A DNA stretch of 64,000 nt. It comes from Babylonia areolata (Eukaryota; Mollusca; Gastropoda; Neogastropoda; Buccinidae). Shown here one piece after another: positions 1 through 11,452 of the stretch. The stretch spans positions 3,406,405 through 3,470,404 of the forward strand of contig NC_134891.1 of assembly GCF_041734735.1 (NCBI RefSeq). Direction: 5' to 3'. The notes beneath the pieces were generated by a model. That model searched no databases. It saw only the letters and a program-made list of their open reading frames with translations, and was not told where the DNA came from. Position numbers and translations under genes: made by a program. The stretch's first letter is position 1. Each line of letters starts with the position of its first letter.

Positions 1-69
1 GTGTTGTGATGAAAGGCAGCGAGGCAGGCTCGTTTGGGAAGACGTGTGTGTGTGTGTGTGTGTGTGTGT

Positions 70-310
70 GGAAAGATGCATCTCTTGCGTGCCGTGCGTG
101 CATGCAAGTGGTGTGTGTGTGTGAATCCTGGGCACGTTATGGTGCCTGCGTACATGATTATGAAAAGCTGTTTATTGATTGTGTGTGTGTGGAAAGATGC
201 ATCTCTTGCGTGCCGTGCGTGCATGCAAGTGGTGTGTGTGTGTGTGTGTGAGAATCCTGGGCACGTTATGGTGCCTGCGTATACCATTATGAAAAGCTGT
301 TTTTATTGAT
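70..310. repeat. Tandem duplication of about 115 bp with GT tracts
   Basis: Two adjacent copies share the block from the GT tract through AAAGATGCATCTCTTGCG to GAAAAGCTGTTTATTG. They differ mainly in GT tract length. The short open frames here are products of the GT repeat. Confidence 0.8.
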
Positions 311-1298
311 TGGATTTCTTGTCTGCATACTTGTCTTCTGCATGGAGTTTCATTTGATTCCAAACTCCGAGATTGCCTTTGGAATAGATTTGAATTGTAA
401 ATCTTCATCTTATTGTAATCATTATCATTTGTTACATACAGTTATTATCATCATCATTGTTGTTATTATCATTTTTATTAGTATTGTTATTTTTTGTTGT
501 TGTTGTTATCATTATCATTATTATCATCATCATCATTATTTAATATTTCAAAATGATTATCATTGTTGTTATTTGTGAGATGATTGTGAAAAAGATATTA
601 TCACTATCATTATCATTATTATTATTACTTTCGTTACATGCAACGAATGACCCCACACACACAAGTTCAGGGTGACTTTGGCTTATGCGAAGGTATAAAA
701 CTTCAAAGAAGAAATTCCGGAGTTTGTTCCCTTGAATCTTTTTTGTAAACTACAATCATGTGTATCTCAGTAATTGGCCACTGTAAGAGATAATTTCATT
801 GTATTCATTTATAATTGTGTTGATGAATCAATGTAAACTTTAACCATTTTATGAGCAGTTAAATAACCTCTGCTGAACGGGTATTTTGCGATGATATTAT
901 TGATCATAATTGGCTTACGACCTCAGTTAAGATTATAACCGCGGATGACTTCAACCTTGATACTTTTAGTTGTCGACAAAATAGCCAGATTAGTTGACTG
1001 ATTCATAATCCGTGAACTATAGTTATTTTTTTCATATTTTGTAAACTGGCGAATTGATGATAGTTGTAAAATGATGAAAGTGTATAAGTACAAATATAGA
1101 AAATAGTTTAGAGACAGACATATTCAATTCACAGCAAATATTGTGTGTACCTCTGTCTAAAATCACGACAGTCAATCGGTATTAAATCAAATACTGTACT
1201 GCTTGATATACATTATTTAGAATCGTTGCATGTGTATATCTGTATGTTTTCTCCGGCTAGTAGAAAATGGTATTGTTATTTTGCTATTACAATATAGC
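311..1298. other. Non-coding, AT-rich with ATC/ATT microsatellites
   Basis: Degenerate (ATC)n/(ATT)n tracts lie at about 395-640. I see no gene or recognisable element in the rest. Confidence 0.5.
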
Positions 1299-1385
1299 TC
1301 GATCCATGGATCGAACCAGGGGTGAGAGAGGGCGAGGAGAAATAAGTTTTAGTGACGCATGTGCTGAGCACCAACCACTGAATTG
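1299..1385 (-). repeat. Possible tRNA-like SINE head (weak)
   Basis: On the minus strand a box-A-like GTGGTTGGTGCT is followed by a box-B-like GGTTCGATCC. The box B overlaps a perfect 16-bp palindrome, TCGATCCATGGATCGA, at 1299-1314. No body or tail was recognised, so this may be chance. Confidence 0.3.
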
Positions 1386-1779
1386 CATTAACGGTTATTG
1401 AACTCTAGTCTGAAACACTCATGAGCTGCACACAAGCGACTGAATTGCATTTGGTGATTTACGGTTACTGAACTTCAGTGCGAGAGTTCATTGACGTTCA
1501 ATAATCAACCGTAACCAGGTACGTAACTACATACAGGCTAGTCAATGAACCTGATGTAAGACTGGTAAACTGATTATTTCAGGCAGCTGACTGATTGAGA
1601 AAGGAATGAACCTGAAGCAAGATTGATTGGTAAAGTAATGATTTTTAGGCAGCAGATTATTGATCGAATAACGTTGTGAATGATTTTTTGTTCAAGTTTT
1701 TGTTTTTTTTTTTTGTTTTTTACCCCGTGCTGGGCTGTTGTGGGGAACGGTGTGGTGGAGTGATATTCGTAATTGCACA

Positions 1780-2642
1780 CTTTTTTGAGTCTGATAACTC
1801 GTTTTGTTGACGTGAGAGAGATTTGTTCTGGAATCAAAACACCTGGTCAGTCACACGTACTCTTGCAGGTTTACCATCTTCCTCCATGTACAGATTACAG
1901 AAAATTCAGAACAATGCTGCACGACTGGTTCTCGCCAAAAAGAAATCTGATCATGTTATTCTCCTGCTGAATCGGTTACACTGGCTTCCAACTGAGTCCC
2001 ACACACCGCGACACTCGCCTTCAAACATTTTGACAAGTCTCTTCCATTGTATCTCTCATCTGTACTGGAAACTTATGAACCGCACAAATCCAGTTCTGAA
2101 AAGCTGCTTTAAGTCCCAAGGACTCACCTGAAATGTGCTGGAAATAGGTCTTTCAGAGCTCAGGTTCCCCAAGTGTGGAACTCTCTACCTTCATCTCTTA
2201 GAAATGCCTCTGATCTACATTCCTTTAATCGTTCGTTTATTTGTTTATAGTCTGTTCATCTAAGATGTTCCTTTGAGTCAGAACTGAAAACTGACCTTTT
2301 CCGTGAGCATTTTTGTTCTGGGCAGAACAGTTAAACCAAAGTATGTTTGTTAGCAAGTATCTTTGTACTAGTATTTTTGTAGTCCTGTTTTAATGCATTG
2401 TGTATTTTATGTTGTTTGGTCTTAGATGTGATGTCACTTTTTCTGTCTGGTTATTTTTAATGTGTGTGTGTGTGTGTGCGTGCGCGCGCGCGCGCGTCCG
2501 TGCGTGTGTTTGTGGGGGTACAGTGCTCTGGTACGCGTGTGTAAGTGTGTAGGCATGTCAGTATGTCCGAACGGAATTCTATGTTAGAAATATTTTACTA
2601 TACGTATGCAATTCTGTTTTTAGTGCAATTGATATTTAATGT

Positions 2643-2677
<35 letters not shown>

Positions 2678-3035
2678 CTATGAAATGCATTTTGTTTTAA
2701 TCTAAGCCTTATTTACTTCATAGCTGGTGTTTTTTTTGTTGTTTTTTTGTGTGTTTTTTTTTAGGTTTGTAATACAAACTTTATTGGTAGACACAGACCC
2801 TTTGGTGTGAAGAGATACACACATGGAGCTGTTATAATTTGATTCATCTCTGAAATGTGTGGGTTTTTTTTAATTTATATGAACACACTGGATGTTTTCC
2901 ATTGTCAGACAGCGGTTGATGATGTGTTTTTTAAGGCATGTTTATAGTCAACTGGATGATGTAAGGCGCTTTGAGCAGCATTCAGTGGTTCTGGATATCG
3001 CGTCATAGAAAAAATATGTATTATTATTATTACCG
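1780..3035 (+). mobile_element. L2-like LINE, 3' fragment
   Basis: This is a 5'-truncated non-LTR retrotransposon. The reverse-transcriptase C-terminal region is visible as LAGLP followed by LQKIQNNAARLVLAKKKSDH and LHWLP at about 1866-1995. A later frame holds AQVPQVWNSLPSSLRNASDL at about 2157-2220, the usual end of L2/CR1-type proteins. The frame changes between these blocks, so the copy is dead. The 3' region is AT-rich with two GT tracts (2461-2500, 2647-2676). It ends in AAGGCGCTTTGAGCAG and an ATT-repeat tail at about 2965-3035, as is usual for L2-like elements. The 5' breakpoint is approximate, and L2 rather than CR1 is a judgement from the tail. Confidence 0.75.
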
Positions 3036-3582
3036 TGTTTGTTTCATATTGTACTTTATTACAATTTGGTCACAAAATATGTCTCAGCAGACCTGCAAGT
3101 TGATCTGGTGAATCAGTCTGTGGTGTACTCTTCGTGTTATAATATATATATACATATATATATTTTTTTTTATAGTGAATTCAATTGTTACTTTCACTGA
3201 AGTATAACGTTTGGCTCTGACCGTCTTAGAGTGATTTATGAACTGGACCGATAGTCTGTTTTATAAACACTAGTCGTTCAGCCCATTGACGTATGCCTTA
3301 CTACGCGGCAGTCATATCGGCAGATAAGATAATGAAAATTACACTTTGTTGGACAGTGTATTGTTGCCGTTTCACTCTGCGCCTACAACTGAAGGCAAAT
3401 AATAATATACATACTTAAACTTGTCGGATAGTATTCTTTCATTGCGATAAAATGTGTTGTCAAATTTTCTGATAAGAGAAATCCGATATTTTTTTTTTTC
3501 AGTGGAGAGAATGTGGTGTATTTTGTGTTAGTCAGTTCAGTGGTCTTCATACTGACGGCCACGTTTGTGGTGTCCCGAATTG

Positions 3583-3615
<33 letters not shown>

Positions 3616-3902
3616 TCACACACACAAAGTTCACACACACACAAACACGCGCACGCGCACCGGCACACGCACACACACTCATCAGTTCACACACAGACAC
3701 AGACACACACACCATACACACATACATACATGCAGTATTGGTGAGCGCATCCTCAAAGTAGAAATAGATATCTAAGTCCTTGGCTTCGAAGAGCTCGATC
3801 TGTCAGGTGGACGTCAGATGTATGAATTCAAGTTTCAAGGCTGAATACCGCCTACCCAGGGTGGGAAGCCAACCCTGATATCGCTTTCTCAGACCTTCCC
3901 GT
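3036..3902. other. Non-coding with AC-rich microsatellite
   Basis: A compound AC/ACAG microsatellite lies at about 3584-3735 and a short TA tract at about 3142-3162. The open frame across the AC tract is repeat-derived. Nothing else is recognised. Confidence 0.5.
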
Positions 3903-4018
3903 AGTTTCAGTTTCAGTAGCTCAAGGAGGCGTCACTGCGTTCGGACAAATCCATATACGCTACACCACATCAGTGCCAAGCAGATGCCTGACCAGCAGCG
4001 TAACCTAACGCGCTTAGT
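3903..4018 (-). mobile_element. Family D SINE-like repeat, 3' end
   Basis: This copy resembles those at 24655-24762 and 25092-25445. It shares the block with GTAGCTCAAGGAGGCGTCAC and ACGCGCTTAGT. The family's (AACTGA)n tail marks its 3' end and reads as TTTCAGTTTCAG on the plus strand. It breaks off into a GT microsatellite at 4019. Confidence 0.7.
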
Positions 4019-4199
4019 GTGTGTGTGTGTGTGTGTGTGTGATGGAAGCTGCGATACGTAGCCTAGAAATGAGTGTGTGGAGGAGGGGGGTAGAGGGGGT
4101 GCAGGGTAATGTGTGTGCGTGTGTGTGTGTGTGTGTTGGGGCTCATGTACATTTATGTGTATTTGACTGTGCTTTCATATCTGTGAAACTGCATGTTTG

Positions 4200-4470
4200 G
4201 TGCATATCTGTTATGCATATGTGTGTGTATGTGTGTCTGCATGTTTACATTTATTTGCTGATTTATCATCATTGTTGTCTTTTTTTATTTATTCATTTTA
4301 TTATTATTATTTTTTTTAAATTTAATTATTTATTTATTTATTTATGTACGCTTATAGTTGACTTCATCAAGTTTTTGCGCCTTATACATATTATTATTAT
4401 TATTATTAGTTCTTTTTTTATGTATTTATCTATTATTTATTTACCTTTTTTTTTCAAGGCCTTCCCGTAA
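4200..4470 (+). mobile_element. Family D repeat, AT-rich body, opposite orientation
   Basis: This stretch is the reverse complement of the body at about 25205-25440, including TTTATTTGCTGATTTATCAT, ATT/TTTA runs and the final TCAAGGCCTT. It faces the family D 3' end at 3903-4018, with a GT microsatellite between them. Confidence 0.6.
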
Positions 4471-4479
4471 AACCGATGG

Positions 4480-6100
4480 AGTGCTGTCGAAAACATAAAA
4501 ACCGTCTCTGTACCGGTTATGTGCCCCTTGAAATAATCCCGCAGCCGCCCGCTCAGAATCACGTTTCATCGTGTGGTTGCTTCCCTTGGCGTAGGGGCTT
4601 GTGTAACCCACGACTTGTTTATTTTTTTACCATCACCGATTCAACAATAAAATCCACAGCACGTGGTGATTCTGCCGTAGACAATGCAAAGCTGGGAATA
4701 CTGTGACTTACAACTGAGAGCAAAGTCATGCAGACAGCTATCAAGATGCAAAAACATCTTATGAAACGCAGACTGATGAAGTGGTTATGCTTGAAGCCCT
4801 CTTTCACGCACACACGGTAGGTAGAGCAAACAAGCGACTCTCCACGACTATGGCAATACGGCGACATAGAAACGACGTTGAGTCAGTCTTGCAACGAATA
4901 AGGCACGCTTTATTGTCCAAAAATCGCCTTTTCTTCTTTTTTTTCTCTCTCCGTGATATTCAACATGCATGCTAAAACAATCGCTCACATCTAATCTCGG
5001 CGCCATGACTTGTCAGATGCACTGATTTTTAGATTCCTATTTTTAGATGCATACAACGAAGGTCGGTCAGGCAACGAGGTCAAAGTGAGTTTTTCAACTC
5101 GATAAGTCATCTGCGTGTGCGGAAAACACCAGTCTGTATTGATCGTTGATCAGCATTGATTGTCCGTATGTCTGAGCCACGCCTCAGGAAGGAATAGGTG
5201 GACGGATAGTTGTGGTTCCACTATTCTGGGTACCATGCACACGTCTAGCTCTATTTCTTTGGAATGATGGTGCCTAGATCTATTGGCGGCCGGAACTGAT
5301 CTGTGGTAGATGCGCACACGCATGTGTATGTACACACACACACACACACACACACACAGAATCTTCACGCTCTCTGACACGTACGCAGACACAATTACAG
5401 AGCATCACTTTTATCATTGGCCGTGAATGGATATCAGTAAAACATCAACAATATTTTGTACGGTTATCTATCGAATGCACTAAACACACGCACATCGGCA
5501 CACACACACACACTACCGCATGCATCTTTGTATCAATGTTCTCTCCTCCCAAATCCAAATAGTTTCATTCCAAGTTTAAAAAAACAAACAAACAAAAAAA
5601 CAAACGAGAATCTCTCAACCAGTTCAGACGAATGACACTGAGCTCCAATACATCATGATTAATCGATATAGAAATGAAAGCAAGCATGCGTTCATAAGTC
5701 TTGGGCTTGTAAGCTAAGCCGGCCTACACACCGTGCACAAAGCCATGTTGCCAAATAAGAACACACACAAGACTGAAGTCAACTTGCAAGATAAGAATGC
5801 AAACCGACAGTATCCATCCACACACAGAACTCAACTTGAATCAATCTGTAATATATGACGAATGAAATACTGAATACAAAAGTTAAGAACATTTGTGATT
5901 TAGCGGTAAACAATAATATAAAAGAAAAAAAAGGGTGGGGGGACAAATCCGAAGAGTTGCATTATATAATATACTCATTCACAGACACAGTCACCCTCAC
6001 CACTACAACCATACACCCACCTCCCCCCATCACTACACACACACATCAACCGGTGAACAGCACAGGTCAACACAGCACATAAATATTCGTCTCTGCCCCC
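4480..6100. other. Non-coding; nothing recognised
   Basis: Short AC tracts lie at 5333-5358 and about 5500. Several open frames under 85 codons occur, with no domain, splice support or biased composition beyond the repeats. Confidence 0.45.
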
Positions 6101-6111
6101 CACTGAAGCAT

Positions 6112-6594
6112 TCCGCACAACTTTCCATTTTGTGAACAACATAGGACAGGTTTCAACGTCCACGAAATACTAGGACACTTTAGTCTCTGTTCCCACCCTA
6201 TTCGCACAACTTTCCATTTTGTGCACTATATCGGATAGGTCATAACGTCCACGAAATACTAGGACACTTTAGTCTCTGTCCCCATCTTTTCCTCACAACT
6301 TTAGGTTTTGTGCACATATCGGATAGGTCACAACGTCCACGAAATACTAGGAGGCTTTGCTCTCTGTTCCCATCCTTTCCGCACAACTTTCCATTTTGTG
6401 CACATATCGGATAGGTCATAACGTCCACGAAATACTAGGACGCGTTTCTCTCTTCCCCAACACCTTCATCACAACTTTCCATTTTGTGCACAACATAGGA
6501 TGGGTTTCAACGTCCACAAATATTAGGACGCTTTGCTCTCTGTCCGAACCCTTTCCTGACAACTTTCCATCTTCTGCACATCGAATAGGTTATA
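6112..6594. repeat. Minisatellite, about 88-bp unit, five to six copies
   Basis: Units share CACAACTTTCCATTTTGTGC, then GATAGGTCATAACGTCCACG and AAATACTAGGA. Detached pieces occur at 6936-6990, beyond an inserted SINE, and at 9243-9300. This suggests the array was once longer and has been broken by later insertions. Confidence 0.85.
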
Positions 6595-6793
6595 GACGGG
6601 CGCAATAACCGAATGGTTAAAGCGTTGGACTTTCAATCTGAAGGTCCCGGGTTCGAATCACGGTGACGGCGCCTGGTGGGTAAAGGGTGGAGATTTTTAC
6701 GATCTCCCAGATCAACATATGTGCAGACCTGCCAGTGCCTGAACCCCCTTCGTGTGTATATGCAAGCAGAAGATCAAGTACGCACGTTAAAGA
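6595..6793 (+). mobile_element. SINE-A, 5' half (tRNA-derived)
   Basis: It starts GACGGGCGCAATAACCG. A tRNA-like box A (ATAACCGAATGGTTAAAGCG) and box B (GGGTTCGAATC) are both present, followed by the family body. Homology stops at CACGTTAAAGAC, where a second SINE in reverse orientation takes over. Confidence 0.85.
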
Positions 6794-6932
6794 CCACTGA
6801 CCACTCAAGGTCTAGTGAAGGGGGAGAAAATATCGGTGGCTGAGCCGTGATTCGAACCAGCGCGCTCAGATTCTCTCGCAGTTCCTACGCAGACGCGTTA
6901 CCTCTGTGCCATCACCCCACGTATATCCACTT
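6794..6932 (-). mobile_element. SINE-B head, reverse orientation
   Basis: On the minus strand this reads GATGGCACAGAGGTAACGCG (box A) and later GCTGGTTCGAATCACGG (box B), a different tRNA-like head from SINE-A. It joins the truncated SINE-A tail to tail. ATAGGTTATA occurs on both sides of the pair, which fits a single insertion, although the host minisatellite unit contains a similar string. Confidence 0.65.
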
Positions 6933-7041
6933 GATAGGTTATATCATCGACGAAATACTAGGATGCGTTCCTCTCTTTCCGTTACCTTTTCTCAGACTCG
7001 GCCCTCCTCAAGAGCCAGTGTCCAGTTCAACACTATTGAGT

Positions 7042-7470
7042 GGCAGAAGACTGCCAGTTTACTTGGTGGAGACAGTGCGCGGTGCCAGGTGCTAGTTGAA
7101 CAGTCTGAACATACGCTGCATGCTGCACGGCAGAAGAAGGCCAGTTTCCTTGGCGGAGACAGTGCGTGGTGCCAGGTGCTAGTTGAACAGTCTGAACATA
7201 CGCTGCGTGCTGCACGGCAGAAGACTGCCAGTTTCCTTGGTGGAGACAGTGCGTGGTGCCAGGTGCTAGTTGAACAGTCTGAACATACGCTGCGTGCTGC
7301 ACGGCATAAGGCCAGTTTCTTTGGTGGAGACAGCGCGTGGTGCCAGGTGCTAGTTGAACAGTCTGAACATACGCTGCGTGCTGCACGGCATAAGGCCAGT
7401 TTCTTTGGTGGAGACAGCGCGTGGTGCCAGGTGCTAGTTGAACAGTCTGAACATACGCTGCATGCTCCCC
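7042..7470. repeat. Minisatellite, 87/84-bp units, five copies
   Basis: Units begin at 7042, 7129, 7216, 7303 and 7387, giving spacings of 87, 87, 87 and 84 bp. Each carries GGAGACAGTGCGTGGTGCCA and GTTGAACAGTCTGAACATAC. All lengths are multiples of three, so long frames stay open on both strands. There is no signal or domain, so I treat it as a minisatellite. Confidence 0.85.
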
Positions 7471-7517
7471 ACGCTGTTCGTTGGTAACCCCGAGGAGTTC
7501 AGCCTTGGAGTGGGGTC

Positions 7518-7562
7518 CTGGGGGGTGAGGGGAGGGAGGGGGGGGGTTGGGGGGGGGGGGTA
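7518..7562 (+). repeat. G-run cluster, G-quadruplex-capable
   Basis: Several runs of three or more G are separated by one or two other bases, ending in a run of about ten. It follows the 87-bp minisatellite by about 50 bp. Confidence 0.6.
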
Positions 7563-7651
7563 GAGAGATCACACAAGGAAATCAAAGAGCTGTCGTTGCT
7601 GTTGTTGTTGTTGGTGGTGGTGGTTGTTTTTCCAGGGGTTGTTATTCTGTC

Positions 7652-7921
7652 ATGTGTGTGTGTGTGTGTGCGCGCGCGCGTTTACAATACATATAATGCA
7701 ACACTATCCGCAATACATAATTGTAATCCAAATGGAAATTATTTGAGCATCCCAAGTCACTCGTCACTCACAACACAGTCTGTCAGCCTACGATTCGATT
7801 CTGACGCACATGTGAGCATGGCAAAGGTTGAACTAAACTGCAAAACATATTAAGCCGAATATAAACATAAAAAGTATGTGTGTGTGTGCGTGAGTGAGTG
7901 CGTGCGTGCTTGAGCGCGCGC

Positions 7922-7960
<39 letters not shown>

Positions 7961-8240
7961 CGAGTAAGCTAATCAGGTACGAATAGACATAAATTGTATT
8001 CATATGAATATGCAACTAAAATGCGCATGTTACACACATACATGCACAACTGTACCAGTGCCTTCCACTAGCGCGCACAGACGCACTGACATAAATACAA
8101 TCTCCCTCATTGTCTCGTAAAACACACAGACACACACACAGACACACACATCCGTTCCGATCTTGGTTGTATACAGGAAGGCGTGTACACGCGCTTGTGC
8201 ACACACACACACACACACACATGCACGCACGCACAGAGAG
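7652..8240. repeat. Cluster of GT/GC and AC microsatellites
   Basis: GT tracts with alternating GCGCGC segments lie at about 7652-7680 and 7915-7955, and AC tracts at about 8125-8150 and 8200-8232. The alternating purine-pyrimidine runs could adopt Z-form DNA. Open frames here are repeat artefacts. Confidence 0.7.
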
Positions 8241-8290
8241 AGGGACAGACAGACAGAGAGACAGACAGAACCCATCAATATTTCACATAC

Positions 8291-9825
8291 ATCCACTGGA
8301 GGCATGTCTGCTGGCGATTCCTCCTGTCTCTCCTTGTTCAGTTTGCTGGCAATTTTGACAGCGTTGGCCGCAGCCTTGAATTTCTTCTTGGCCAGCTTCT
8401 TCGCTTCCTTCTCCTCCTTTTTCCGCCTTTTCTCCTCCTCCTTCTCCTTCTTTTTCCTTTCTTTTTCCCGCCTGGCCCTCTCTTTTTTCCTGCAGCAGTG
8501 GTTGAGTATGTGATTCGTTATGCCACGTTTCGTCATCAGCGTGTTGTCAAATCGCGTCAGAACAGAACAACAACAACAACAAAAGAAAGAAAGAAACAAC
8601 GTTATCACAACAGAGTTTACCAAGGACCGACTTACAAAAGAAAGAAACAACGTTATCACAACAGAGTTTACCAAGAACCGACTTACAAAAGAAAGGAACA
8701 ACGTTATCACCACAGAGTTTACCAAGGACCGACTTACAAAGGAAAGAAAGAAACAACGTTATCACAACAGAGTTTACCAAGAACCGACTTACAAAAGAAA
8801 GAAACAACGTTATCACAACAGAGTTTACCAAGAACCGACTTACAAAAGAAAGGAACAACGTTATCACCACAGAGTTTACCAAGGACCGACTTACAAAGGA
8901 AAGAAAGAAACAACGTTATCACAACAGAGTTTACCAAGGACCGACTTACAAAGGAAAGAAAGAAACAACGTTATCACAACAATGTTTACCAAGGACCGAC
9001 TTAGCGTGATATTATTTACTACGTTCTAGTATACTGATCATATTGTGGAATGTGCTAGAAGGTTAGACTGTTGACTAGCGAGATGGATACGTTTCTAGAA
9101 TTGTAATCAAGTTAACCCATTGGCTGCTTAACTGTTGAGTTTCAGTTTCAATGAATTTTGAATCAAAAGAACCACACAAGCGATTCTAGGACGAGTTTCA
9201 ATTTCAATGAATTTTAATTCAAAGGAACCGCAATAGCGATTCTACGAAATACTAGGACGCGTCCCCACCCTTTCATCACAACTTCCCATTTTGTGCACAA
9301 CATCCAGTCAACTTTGGGAGAGAGGATGAGAGCGGGAATCGAACACAGACCCTCACGGGCACTGTGTTGGCAGTTAAGCGTCCTAACCATTCTGCCATAT
9401 AAGTTTCGATTGAATATGACTCAGACAGACACTGTGGAGTTTCTTGAAAGGCTAGGGCTGTTAAAACAGTCAATTCGCTCATCAAACACAATTTATGCTG
9501 GAGACTGGAAGCTTGCAATGGATGCAAACGTCGGTTGTTTTAATTACAAGCAAGTCATTATCAATTACCTGAATTAAAAAAAGATTTAAAAAAATCAAAC
9601 CCTAAATGCAATATACAGACGGACCTCGTACGAGACAGACTGAGACAGAGACAAAGAGAAAAAAGAACAAACTTACGATAACATTGTCGACGTCAAAATC
9701 TGCATGCCGTTTTGGGTCTTGATCCCCATGCCATTTTGAGTTTCTATACCCATTCCGTCTTCCAGTTCCAACTCCATGCCATTTTGAAGCTCGAGCTCGA
9801 GCCCTTTATGGTAATCGATATTCAT
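8291..9825 (-). CDS. Candidate two-exon 5' gene end, lysine-rich protein
   Basis: I do not recognise this protein. Exon 1 (9825-9677) starts at ATG and encodes 49 residues with a repeated QNGM motif (residues 14-17, 30-33, 38-41), ending at a consensus GTAAGT donor in phase 2. Exon 2 (8489-8291) follows a CTGCTGCAG acceptor that supplies the missing base. It adds 66 residues: a very basic/acidic stretch likely to be helical or coiled coil, then AKKLAKKKFKAAANAVKIAS, a less biased amphipathic segment, and a PADMPPVD end before a GTATGT donor in phase 0. The intron contains the 51/55-bp minisatellite. Phase-matched, well-formed sites argue for a gene. Low complexity and the lack of a convincing third exon argue against it. 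The start is the only ATG that gives the exon 1 frame. Confidence 0.42.
8597..9010. repeat. Minisatellite, 51/55-bp units, eight copies
   Basis: CAACGTTATCAC recurs at 8597, 8648, 8699, 8754, 8805, 8856, 8911 and 8966, giving spacings 51, 51, 55, 51, 51, 55, 55. The 51-51-55 trio of about 157 bp occurs twice, a simple higher-order structure. It lies in the intron of the candidate minus-strand gene. Confidence 0.9.
9312..9403 (-). mobile_element. tRNA-like SINE head, third type
   Basis: The minus strand reads TGGCAGAATGGTTAGGACGC (box A) and GTTCGATTCCCGC (box B) about 50 bp apart. This head differs from SINE-A and SINE-B. It abuts a detached piece of the 88-bp minisatellite. No tail was recognised. 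Confidence 0.5.
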
Positions 9826-10735
9826 CTTGAGATTAGATGTAAAGGATCAACTGGCAAAATAGAAGGTTTCGAGCAAATGGAACCACCGGAACGATTTTCG
9901 TAATTTTATCAGTTTGTATTCTTTCTCTCTTTATTTCACTCTTATTTTTTCCCTTTTTCCTCCAAACCCGGTTCTTCCATCAAGACATCTGTGTCAGAGG
10001 GAAGAGTTGTCAGATCTTGTCTCCATCACAGAAGATTGATACCTGTTTCCCTTGTATTGTGGACACAAAAGTGAGCAGCTTGTATAAAACACGGAATGGC
10101 AGATTTCCGACAATCGCCCTTTGTTCAGTGGAATCACAAATCAATTCTTCGAAACAAAGCAGATCTTCTGATATGTCCTCCAGGCGTCGACATCAAAGTT
10201 TCAACAACGAAAAGACACGACCATGCATACAACAGGTTTCACACATTAAGCAGAGGGAAAATGATAAAACTCGTGTGTAACAGCAAAGTGTTCCATTAGA
10301 AATGTCGCATTATATTAATCGCCTGCATCAACCGCGCTTAGCGCATTGACAAGACGAGGTCAATCCGGCCTACGTCATGTAACTGGTTCCACAGATCTGT
10401 TGTTTGAGCTTATCACTGCAGGGCATAAGTTATTGAACAGATCTCTTGTGGGTTAGATCTTTGGAACTAATCGGATTATTTTATCACGTCATGTAATAGT
10501 ATTTGGGTCATGCTCACTGCAGGGTCGTACTTGTGGTGTTCAAGTGCGTGAAGTAACGTGGTCAAGACCTCACACATCTTTCCCAGTTCTTGAGGAAAAC
10601 GTTCGATCATGCGTGCGAAATATCGCTTCGCGTTGTCACTAATGACGTCATGTCATTTAAAGTTGTTCTGGAGAGTAGTTAAGTTACAGAGGAATTTGGT
10701 GGTCTTCTTGTCATCCTGAGTTTCAACTGTTACAT
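9826..10735. other. Non-coding; upstream flank of the candidate minus-strand gene
   Basis: No repeat family was recognised. Two short overlapping open frames on the plus strand (10017-10299) have no convincing domain. If the minus-strand gene is real, its promoter should lie in this stretch. Confidence 0.4.
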
Positions 10736-10740
10736 TACAC

Positions 10741-10784
<44 letters not shown>

Positions 10785-10837
10785 TCAATCAGTCACTCAC
10801 TCACTCACTCTCTCTCACACACACACAATCACACTCA

Positions 10838-10898
<61 letters not shown>

Positions 10899-10951
10899 TC
10901 ACTCACTCACTCACGCACACACACACACACACACATACACACACACACTCA

Positions 10952-10986
<35 letters not shown>

Positions 10987-11165
10987 GCGCGCGCGCACAC
11001 ACACATGATCTCACCCCTCTACACACACACACACACACATGCACACACACACACACACATACACACACACTCACTCACACACACACACACACTCACACAC
11101 ACATAAACACACATACACACACGTACACACACACGCCCGCACACACACACACACACACACGGTGT
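10736..11165. repeat. Long compound CT/AC microsatellite
   Basis: About 430 bp of CT then AC repeats with ACTC, ATAC and GCGC interruptions. The non-repetitive island at 11001-11026 is repeated in inverse orientation beyond the neighbouring LINE. Confidence 0.95.
11001..11026 (+). repeat. Inverted repeat, left arm
   Basis: This 26-bp arm has a non-microsatellite core, ATGATCTCACCCCTCT. It is the exact reverse complement of 12725-12750 and lies inside an AC array. Confidence 0.9.
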
Positions 11166-11384
11166 GGTGGCCGGGTGCAAACGCACGCACTAACCGAGTG
11201 CCCAGGTTAATCCGTTAATCCGATGGACACTGCTAATCCGGTCTGTACCAATGACCAGTCAGTGGCTGTTTTAATTGATTGCTCTGTCTGTTCGTCTGTT
11301 TCAGTGCACACAGACCACCATGTGACGTCGTGATCGCTATGTCATGTTCCTGGGAGTGTGGCAAAAAATGTTTGCCCGTGTTAG

Positions 11385-11428
<44 letters not shown>

Positions 11429-11452
11429 TCTCTCTCTCTTCATCACCATCAT

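Noticed and set aside
4476-4867. Overlapping 76-82-codon frames on both strands
   Set aside because: No domain, no splice support and no repeat match; expected by chance at this length.
5150-5310. Third exon for the candidate minus-strand gene (acceptor CTACCACAG near 5300)
   Set aside because: In the required phase it hits a stop after six codons, and the intron would be about 3 kb with only a GT tract as pyrimidine region.
10017-10299. Short frames including FVQWNHKSILRNKADLL, reminiscent of a LINE endonuclease start
   Set aside because: The likeness is a few residues only, with no further endonuclease motif in any frame.
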